A stretch of 6,768 nucleotides of DNA from assembly GCA_964431655.1 (NCBI GenBank), contig CAYSKJ010000164.1, positions 1 through 6,768 on the forward strand. The letters run 5' to 3'. A model generated the notes under the pieces. That model was not told where the DNA came from, searched no databases, and saw nothing but the letters and a program-made list of their open reading frames with translations. The stretch is from CAYMEV01 sp964431655 [NCBI: uncultured bacterium]. GTDB taxonomy: Bacteria > CAYMEV01. Of this stretch, positions 1-5,497 are shown one piece after another (position 1 is the stretch's first letter; each line of letters begins with the position of its first letter). The translations under genes and the position numbers were made by a program.

Positions 1-3000
1 CCGGTCTGAGAGAGTCAGGGGCTGAACCCCTGTCCCATTACCTGGAATCAGGATGGAAGAACAGGCTTAATCCCCATCCCCTGTTTGACGCAGGTTATTA
101 TCTGAAAAACAGCCCGGAACTTATATATTCGGATAAGGAGCCCCTGTCCCATTATCTGGAGACAGGATGGAGATACGGCCTGAACCCGAATCCCCTGTTT
201 GACGTCAGTTATTACATGCAGAATAATCCCGGACTCATGGAATCAGGCGCAGAGCCCCTGTCCCACTACCTCCTTTACGGATGGAGAGAGGGTCAGAACC
301 CCCATCCCCTGTTTGATGCCGGACATTACCTGCAGAACAATCCGGATATCCGGGCATCAGGTGCAGAACCCCTTTCCCATTACCTTGTCCACGGATGGAG
401 AGAGGGAAGAAACCCCCATCCCCTCTTTGATATTGAATACTATCTGAATACCAATCCTGATATTAAGGAGGCAGGGACTGAGCCCTTAGGCCATTACCTG
501 CAGTATGGCTGGAAAAAATACTCCAGGCCCCATGCAATGTTTGATATACAGTACTACCTGGATACCAGTCCGGATATCAGAAAGGCAGGTATTGAGCCCC
601 TTGCCCATTACTGGAACTTCGGCTGGAAAGAAAATAGAGACCCAAACCCTTTGTTTGATGTACAATACTACCTGGAAACCTGCCGGGATGTCAAAGAAGC
701 CGGAATGGAGCCTCTCTGGCATTACTTTCTTTATGGATGGAAGGAAGGGCGCAATCCGAACCCCCGGGTAAAAAACTGCAGTTACAGCTACCATTTCATA
801 AAACCTGAAGACTTTGAATTTAAGCATAAACCCCTGATATCAATTATCATGCCGGTCTACAATGTTGATCCCGGATGGCTTGACAGGGCTGTAAAATCTG
901 TTGAGGACCAGATATATACAAACTGGGAGCTCTGCATAGCCGATGATGCCAGTGATAACCAGGCTACCCTTGATTATCTGCAGGCCCTGGATAATCCGAA
1001 GATAAAAATCAGTTTCCTCAGGGAGAACAGGAATATCTCAGAAGCCGGCAATGAGGCATTATCCCTTGCATCCGGCGAATATGCCGGGTTTCTGGATAAT
1101 GATGATGAATTAACAGAAGATGCCCTTTTTGAGATGGTAAAGGCCATAAATGATACAGGGGCAGATCTTATATACAGTGATGAGGACAAACTGGAGATGG
1201 ACGGCAGTTTCTCAGACCCCCATTACAAGCCGGACTTCTGTCCGGAGCTTTTCCTCAGCCAGAACTATATAAATCATTTCTGTATAATCAGAAGGTCTCT
1301 CATTGACAGGGCAGGCGGTTTTGAACCAGGGCTGGAAGGCGCACAGGACTATGACCTGTACCTGAAGGTGCTTGAGCTTAGCTCAAAGATATATCATATT
1401 CCAAAGGTTCTATATCACTGGAGAAAGATTCCGGGTTCCTGCGCAGCGGTATTCAGTGAAAAATCCTATGCGGGGGAAGCAGGCAGAAAAGCGCTCGGCA
1501 ATGCTTTAAAGAGGCGCGGTATTGATGCCTGTGTAATTAACGGCCTTACCGGGGGAACCTATAAGGTATGCTATAGGGTGTACGATGAGCCCCTGGTAAG
1601 CATAATAATACCCTTTAAGGATAAGCCCGAAGTGCTGGAGGCATGTATTAACTCAATTACTGCCCGGTCAACCTATAAAAATTATGAGATAATAATGGTA
1701 AGCAATAACAGCTGTGAGGAAAAAACCTTTCAGACCCTGGAGAAAATCCTGCTATATAGCACAAAGGCTAAACTGCATGAGTACAATATGCCTTTCAACT
1801 ATTCCGGAATTAACAACTATGCTGTACGATCCCTTGCCAGGGGAGAATTTATAATTTTCCTGAACAATGATGTAGAAATAATAACCCCCTCCTGGATTGA
1901 AGAGCTCCTGATGTATGCCAGAAGGGATGATATAGGGGCAGCGGGCGCAAAACTGTACTACCCCGATGATACGGTACAGCATGCAGGGATGGTGATCGTC
2001 CCGATGACCGACCACAAAATAAACTGCGTATTCCAGAGGGCTCCCAGGGAAGACTACGGATATTTCTCAAGGCTGAAATGCATAAACAACTATTATTCAG
2101 TTACAGGGGCCTGCATGATGGTTGAAAGGAAGAAATTCGAAGAGGCGGGGGGTTTTGATGAGAATAACCTTAGAATTGCCTATAATGATGTGGATCTGTG
2201 CCTGGCATTATACAGGAAGGGATACCGCAATATTTACAACCCCTTCTGCGAAGCATATCACCATGAATCCCTGTCCAGGGGATATGAAGAAAGCCTTGAG
2301 GAAAAGGAACGCTCCCGAAGTGAATTGTACGCCCTGGAAAAAAAGCATCCCGGTATATTCAGCAGAAACGACCCTCATTATAATATAAACCTGTCCTCTT
2401 ATAAGACAGATTTCTCCTTTAATGAAGTGCTCAATTATAAAAATTTCAGAGAGGAAATAATAAAGGAAGCAGTCTTTTACACTGATAGAAAGAGGGATTC
2501 AGTATGCATCTTTTCCCACTTTGACGAGCATGGCATCATTGATGATTATGTGGTTTACTATATAAAACGCCTTTCACAGTTATTTGACATCATTTTCGTA
2601 TCAACCGCAGAAAACCTGAACGACAAGCAGACAGCAAAGATCGAGAAATACTGCATGCATTTAATCGTCAAAAGGAATTACGGCTATGATTTTGGAGCAT
2701 GGAAGAGCGGTTATGACCGCATAGACAACCTGAGTGATTATAAGAAGCTTTTGCTTGCCAATGACAGTGTCTATGGACCTTTCTACGATCTGTCTGAACT
2801 CATAAACAGCATGGATACCAAAGATTACGATGTATATTCAGTAACGGACAACTATCAGGTAAAATATCATCTTCAGAGCTATTTTATCCTCTATAACAAA
2901 AGCGTCTTCAACAGCACTGTTTTTACTGATTTCTGGAAAAATCAGAAAATCTACTCCAGCAAACAGGACCTTATTTATGAATGTGAGATATCTTTTACAA

Positions 3001-3251
3001 AAAAACTCATAAATGCCGGGTTTAAAATCGGGGCGTATTATTCCTCCAGAAACAGAACCTTCCTGAATATCATGCATTATTACTGGAAGGATCTGCTGGA
3101 GAATAAAAGGATTCCATTCATTAAAAGGGAATTATTAAGGGATAACCCTGTAAATATTGATATATCGGGCTACAAGGAAATAATCAAAAAAACAGGCTAC
3201 CCCCTTGAACTGATAGAAAAGAATCTGCAGAGGCTTAGCCTTAAGCGGTAG
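1..3251 (+). CDS. Multidomain glycosyltransferase: 38-aa repeats, two GT2 domains, RgpF-like C-terminus (5'-truncated)
   Basis: The frame is open from the first bases to the TAG at 3249-3251, giving 1082 complete codons. The true start lies upstream, and the ATG at 216 is only an internal methionine of a repeat. With residue number = nt/3, residues 1-254 are 38-residue repeats. Residues ~277-480 form a first GT2 domain, opening with a PLISIIMPVYN stretch and carrying DNDD (365-368) and the acceptor-side QDYD (448-451). Residues ~530-760 form a second GT2 domain with LNNDVE (620-625) and NDVD (728-731). Residues ~832-1035 match the RgpF/rhamnan synthesis F pattern, including SHFDEHGIIDDYV and YGYDFGAWKSGYD (893-905). 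There is no membrane segment. By family knowledge such proteins use nucleotide sugars in the cytoplasm to build surface polysaccharide, often rhamnose-rich; the actual sugars cannot be read from sequence. It is convergent with the next gene. The domain assignment is firm and the product is inferred. Confidence 0.93.
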   Translation, partial: GLRESGAEPLSHYLESGWKNRLNPHPLFDAGYYLKNSPELIYSDKEPLSHYLETGWRYGLNPNPLFDVSYYMQNNPGLMESGAEPLSHYLLYGWREGQNPHPLFDAGHYLQNNPDIRASGAEPLSHYLVHGWREGRNPHPLFDIEYYLNTNPDIKEAGTEPLGHYLQYGWKKYSRPHAMFDIQYYLDTSPDIRKAGIEPLAHYWNFGWKENRDPNPLFDVQYYLETCRDVKEAGMEPLWHYFLYGWKEGRNPNPRVKNCSYSYHFIKPEDFEFKHKPLISIIMPVYNVDPGWLDRAVKSVEDQIYTNWELCIADDASDNQATLDYLQALDNPKIKISFLRENRNISEAGNEALSLASGEYAGFLDNDDELTEDALFEMVKAINDTGADLIYSDEDKLEMDGSFSDPHYKPDFCPELFLSQNYINHFCIIRRSLIDRAGGFEPGLEGAQDYDLYLKVLELSSKIYHIPKVLYHWRKIPGSCAAVFSEKSYAGEAGRKALGNALKRRGIDACVINGLTGGTYKVCYRVYDEPLVSIIIPFKDKPEVLEACINSITARSTYKNYEIIMVSNNSCEEKTFQTLEKILLYSTKAKLHEYNMPFNYSGINNYAVRSLARGEFIIFLNNDVEIITPSWIEELLMYARRDDIGAAGAKLYYPDDTVQHAGMVIVPMTDHKINCVFQRAPREDYGYFSRLKCINNYYSVTGACMMVERKKFEEAGGFDENNLRIAYNDVDLCLALYRKGYRNIYNPFCEAYHHESLSRGYEESLEEKERSRSELYALEKKHPGIFSRNDPHYNINLSSYKTDFSFNEVLNYKNFREEIIKEAVFYTDRKRDSVCIFSHFDEHGIIDDYVVYYIKRLSQLFDIIFVSTAENLNDKQTAKIEKYCMHLIVKRNYGYDFGAWKSGYDRIDNLSDYKKLLLANDSVYGPFYDLSELINSMDTKDYDVYSVTDNYQVKYHLQSYFILYNKSVFNSTVFTDFWKNQKIYSSKQDLIYECEISFTKKLINAGFKIGAYYSSRNRTFLNIMHYYWKDLLENKRIPFIKRELLRDNPVNIDISGYKEIIKKTGYPLELIEKNLQRLSLKR
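3..764 (+). repeat. In-frame tandem array of 114-bp (38-aa) repeats, seven copies visible
   Basis: One partial copy (3-80) is followed by six full copies beginning at 81, 195, 309, 423, 537 and 651. Every full copy is exactly 114 bp, with no insertion or deletion. Counting the leading L/M as residue 1, F2, D3, Y7, E20, P21, L22, H24, Y25, G29, W30 and P36 are invariant. Residue 12 is Pro in all but the last copy, and residue 18 is usually Gly. The copies at the 5' end are closest at DNA level (compare 30-88 with 138-202), and they diverge toward the catalytic domains. As I recall, similar FD-YYL / PL-HYL-GW repeats precede GT2 and RgpF domains in other bacterial glycosyltransferases. Their role is not established to my knowledge. 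Two short helices per unit forming a solenoid is an inference. The array runs off the window edge, so total copy number is unknown. Confidence 0.95.
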
Positions 3252-3379
3252 CTGAATAAAAGTCAGCCTTATACACCGCCATTGAAAAAGTATTGATAAT
3301 TTCATAATCTATATCTTTTTAAGAGGTTTACAGGGTTAAAAACTGTTTATAATGTAAGGGTATCTCTGTTCTTTGATTC
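3252..3379. other. Convergent intergenic spacer, 128 bp
   Basis: This spacer lies between the stops of the glycosyltransferase and the metallopeptidase-like gene. It is AT-rich and contains no ORF. A 5-bp inverted repeat, GCTGA/TCAGC (3251-3255 and 3263-3267), sits over the stop codon but lacks a following T-run. I see no convincing intrinsic terminator for either gene. Confidence 0.5.
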
Positions 3380-4336
3380 CTAATATGAAATTACCTCCTG
3401 CAGAATCCTGTCTGCTATTTCGGACCAGAACATCTCAGGCTTTCTCATATAATGATATAGAAATTCATCAATATCCCAGAAATGGCGAGGATGTCTCATC
3501 CCATATCCAAAGCAGAAAAGACCTGACCGGATTAAATCTTCAAATCCCAGTTCCCCGTACTCAGACCATGCGCCTGCCAGGGCCTTTGCCTGAAAGTTTG
3601 AGAATTCCTGCCAGAATGTGCATCCCCGGTATTCAAGGGGCTGGCCCTGTATCATCCTGTTTACTATCCACTTCTCCCCTGTGGTGAACCTGGCCCAGGC
3701 CAGATGGGTAGCAAGGCTTTCCTCTATGGTCCTTGACCAGATCTCGCCATAGGGCTTGTTCGGGTTTTTATCCATAAACCCGTGGGCAAGCTCATGGAAG
3801 AGGACATTGGCAAACAGGATATTCATTCCTCTTTCCGGAGTCAATCCTTTCGGGTTTTGTCTTAGAATATTATCTACAGTGTCTTTAATACGCTCAGGAC
3901 AGATAAAGATGCAGGGATACTCTATCCCTGGAACAGGCACATTACTTCTCCAGGTACTGAGGTATACACCCATGGCGGTAAAGGTCGCTGATTCTCTCCT
4001 GCATTCCTCGAGGTCCTTATGGGTGATTTTTCTATCTTTCCTTGGGCCTTTTTCTCTGGCGTTTCTGCTTTCTTCACAGGGCCTGCTGCCAGTTCCTTTC
4101 CTGCCGCGCCTTCTCGGCCTTAGACCCAACAGCTCCTCCAGGCAGTCCTCATCAATAAAAACCCTGCGTTCTGGAGGGTATACCTTGTCCATAACATCAG
4201 GATCAACGAGATAGACCGGCGTCCTTTCCCATGTATGAGTAAGGAAGTTTATCCTGGAAAATGCATAGAAAGACCATTGCTCAAGTATTTTTATATCCTG
4301 GGCAATTTTTGAATTAATGTTGATAAATGTATTCAT
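3380..4336 (-). CDS. Putative HExxH zinc metallopeptidase (gluzincin-like), uncharacterised
   Basis: The 318-residue protein starts at the ATG complementary to 4334-4336, with a strong GGAGG Shine-Dalgarno four bases upstream (4341-4345), and ends with TAG at 3380-3382. I do not recognise the family. Residues 181-185 are HELAH. E205, in EESLA, lies 20 residues after the second histidine, the same spacing as thermolysin H146 to E166 and with the same E-x-x-x-small pattern. This suggests a gluzincin-type site with H181, H185 and E205 as zinc ligands and E182 as catalytic base. There is no signal peptide or membrane helix, so it is probably cytoplasmic. Residues ~73-112 are a basic, low-complexity linker rich in R, K, G and E, likely disordered. 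The C-terminal third is rich in Trp, Phe and Tyr. It is divergent from the small gene at 4634 and convergent with the glycosyltransferase, so probably monocistronic. The gene is firm, peptidase activity likely, substrate unknown. Confidence 0.8.
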   Translation of the reverse strand: MNTFININSKIAQDIKILEQWSFYAFSRINFLTHTWERTPVYLVDPDVMDKVYPPERRVFIDEDCLEELLGLRPRRRGRKGTGSRPCEESRNAREKGPRKDRKITHKDLEECRRESATFTAMGVYLSTWRSNVPVPGIEYPCIFICPERIKDTVDNILRQNPKGLTPERGMNILFANVLFHELAHGFMDKNPNKPYGEIWSRTIEESLATHLAWARFTTGEKWIVNRMIQGQPLEYRGCTFWQEFSNFQAKALAGAWSEYGELGFEDLIRSGLFCFGYGMRHPRHFWDIDEFLYHYMRKPEMFWSEIADRILQEVISY

Positions 4337-4473
4337 TCTGCCTCCTTTTTATAAAATAATGGATACTGAGGGTTAATCCGGGCAGATCTCTGCAGCATCC
4401 TCATTACTCCTCATTTCTTACTCTATACCGAATTTGCGCTGAAATCAAATTAATTTTAGCAAAATTTAAAAAT

Positions 4474-4495
4474 GCATTGAAAAACAATGCTTTTT
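4474..4495 (+). promoter_or_regulatory. Palindrome with following T-run (operator or weak terminator)
   Basis: GCATTG (4474-4479), a five-A loop (4480-4484) and CAATGC (4485-4490) form a perfect 6-bp inverted repeat followed by TTTTT (4491-4495). Read as RNA it resembles a short, AT-rich intrinsic terminator. Read as DNA it covers the candidate -35 element and start of the spacer, where a repressor dimer could bind. The sequence alone does not decide between these. Confidence 0.35.
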
Positions 4496-4504
4496 GCATA
4501 TATT
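4477..4504 (+). promoter_or_regulatory. Candidate sigma70-type promoter for the gene at 4634
   Basis: TTGAAA (4477-4482) and TATATT (4499-4504) are separated by 16 bp, each close to the bacterial -35/-10 consensus. The predicted transcript would carry a leader of about 120 nt before the ATG at 4634. The region is AT-rich, so a chance match is possible. Confidence 0.4.
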
Positions 4505-4619
4505 TTCTGATATGGGGAAAGAAAATGGCATTGCTTAGTGACAGGATTAAGGCGGAGAAAACAATTATCTGTATTTCGATATGATCATGAATGTAACAGA
4601 GTCTTAAAATATATATTCC

Positions 4620-4625
4620 AGGAGG
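4620..4625 (+). promoter_or_regulatory. Ribosome binding site deciding the start at 4634
   Basis: AGGAGG lies eight bases before the ATG at 4634-4636. The alternative in-frame GTG at 4538 has no comparable site and would add a 32-residue N-terminal tail of atypical composition, so the shorter protein is preferred. Confidence 0.8.
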
Positions 4626-4633
4626 AAGAGAAA

Positions 4634-5053
4634 ATGGAAGATATCAGGCCCGCAAGGGCATATTTGTACAAATTTCCTTTGGGACCTAAACCAGAAGCTG
4701 TAATGGAGAATGATGATATTAACGGGATACTGGATGAAGGCTATGAGATTGCAGATATTTCATCCTGTTATGAGAAGTTCAGCCATTCATATAACTGCTC
4801 GGTACACGGAATCTCAGTAAGATCTGTAATGATCACCCTCAGGCCGTCAGAAAAAAAAACCGCAATGGGTTTCTACTTGGTAAAGAATGATAAAGACGCC
4901 TGCACAGCAATAAATGAATTAACAGCAAAAGAAGCGGGAAATGGGTGGGATCTTTATAAGATAATCCCGATAAATACATTTATGGACCACAGGTCTTCCA
5001 TTGGAGGCGGAGGTACCAAGGGCTTTGCGCTTTTCTTTCTAAGGGAAAAATGA
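4634..5053 (+). CDS. Small hypothetical protein, DUF4177-like C-terminal half
   Basis: The 139-residue protein starts at the ATG with the AGGAGG site and ends with TGA at 5051-5053. It has no signal peptide and no membrane helix, so it is probably a soluble cytoplasmic protein. I do not firmly recognise it. The C-terminal half contains an AINEL stretch, GNGWDLYKIIPI and then a GGGGTKGFALFFLREK tail. This resembles the pattern of DUF4177-type small proteins (leucine-rich helix, GWELV strand, glycine-rich turn, final hydrophobic strand). The N-terminal half has a similar but weaker order (DDINGILDEGYEIADIS, then VRSVMITLRP), which suggests an internal duplication. That comparison is from memory of the pattern and is an inference. 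It is divergent from the metallopeptidase-like gene and separated from the downstream symporter operon by 177 bp, with a possible promoter between. Function is unknown. Confidence 0.75.
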   Translation: MEDIRPARAYLYKFPLGPKPEAVMENDDINGILDEGYEIADISSCYEKFSHSYNCSVHGISVRSVMITLRPSEKKTAMGFYLVKNDKDACTAINELTAKEAGNGWDLYKIIPINTFMDHRSSIGGGGTKGFALFFLREK

Positions 5054-5230
5054 AAAAGCTTCCATAGATGCCTCGGGATTTCAAATAAGGTTCTCCTTGT
5101 ATTTACATGGCACAATTCATGAGGGTAATGACAAAAATCTGATATGCCATTCATTTAAATTGACTAAAATTAATGCTGGCTTTAAGATATAAAATGGGAA
5201 TTAATACCTGATTGCAAAGGGAGGCTGACC
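5054..5230. other. Intergenic region, 177 bp, upstream of the symporter operon
   Basis: It contains no credible gene. A candidate promoter is at 5160-5188 and a ribosome binding site at 5219-5224. A 6-bp inverted repeat, ATGGCA/TGCCAT (5107-5112 and 5145-5150), has a 32-nt loop and is probably incidental. I see no clear terminator for the preceding gene. Confidence 0.5.
5160..5188 (+). promoter_or_regulatory. Candidate sigma70-type promoter for the DUF485-symporter operon
   Basis: TTGACT (5160-5165) and TAAGAT (5183-5188) are 17 bp apart, matching five and four of six consensus bases respectively. Transcription would begin around 5195, leaving a leader of about 35 nt before the ATG at 5231. 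The position and spacing suit a bacterial operon promoter. This is read by eye only. Confidence 0.45.
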
Positions 5231-5494
5231 ATGGAAAAAGAGAGCATCTCAAACTCATATGAGAGAAGAAAATCCCGGATTGGCATCCGCATGACCCTTA
5301 TTTATTCGGTTATTTACGCTGGTTTTATGTTTCTGAGTGTTTTCCGGCCTCTGTGGATGGACAGCACTGTCCTGCTGGGGCTGAACCTTGCGGTTATCTA
5401 TGGTACAGGACTCATTCTGCTGGCCATATTCTTTGCTGTCCTGTACAACCAGCTGTGCAGGAGGCCCGGTCCGGAAAAAAGGAAGCAGGCGTAA
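5231..5494 (+). CDS. DUF485-type small membrane protein, symporter partner
   Basis: The 87-residue protein starts at ATG 5231, with GGGAGG six bases upstream, and stops with TAA at 5492-5494. A positively charged N-terminus (ERRKSRIGIR, residues 11-20) precedes TM1 (~21-38). TM2 (~50-74) is followed by a basic tail (CRRPGPEKRKQA), so both ends are probably cytoplasmic. This size, topology and position directly before an ActP-like symporter match the DUF485/YjcH family, which is commonly co-encoded with acetate-type symporters. The related DUF4212 small subunit of other SSS transporters is the main alternative. It probably assists or modulates the symporter in the inner membrane; its exact role is not established. 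It is almost certainly co-transcribed with the next gene, three bases downstream. Confidence 0.85.
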   Translation: MEKESISNSYERRKSRIGIRMTLIYSVIYAGFMFLSVFRPLWMDSTVLLGLNLAVIYGTGLILLAIFFAVLYNQLCRRPGPEKRKQA

Positions 5495-5497
5495 AAG

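Larger units (their letters stand above)
4337..4633. other. Divergent intergenic region, 297 bp
   Basis: This region separates the metallopeptidase-like gene (-) from the small gene (+) and must hold promoters for both. On the plus strand there is a candidate promoter at 4477-4504, overlapping a 17-bp palindrome (4474-4490). On the minus strand, TTGATT (complement of 4443-4448) and TATAGA (complement of 4422-4427) are 15 bp apart, a weak candidate giving a leader of roughly 85 nt. A possible 19-codon ORF (4525-4584) also lies here. A GTG at 4538 is in frame with the downstream gene but is not the preferred start. Confidence 0.5.

Noticed and set aside
3-764. Regular direct repeats that could suggest a CRISPR array or satellite
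   Set aside because: The 114-bp period is a multiple of three, the frame is open throughout, and conservation is at the protein level with no spacer/repeat alternation.
486-827. Antisense ORF of 113 codons opposite the repeats
   Set aside because: It is a shadow of the repeat array, with no ribosome site and no recognisable domain.
3251-3267. Small hairpin at the glycosyltransferase stop codon as a terminator
   Set aside because: The stem is only 5 bp and no T-run follows.
3373-3687. Plus-strand ORF of 104 codons after the glycosyltransferase
   Set aside because: It overlaps the 3' end of the minus-strand gene, has odd composition, and has no start signal.
3756-4214. Plus-strand ORF of 152 codons opposite the metallopeptidase-like gene
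   Set aside because: It lies antisense inside a well-supported gene, its sequence has no family features, and no Shine-Dalgarno is seen.
5107-5150. Inverted repeat ATGGCA/TGCCAT as a riboswitch or terminator stem
   Set aside because: It has a 6-bp stem with a 32-nt unstructured loop and no recognisable motif, so it is likely chance.
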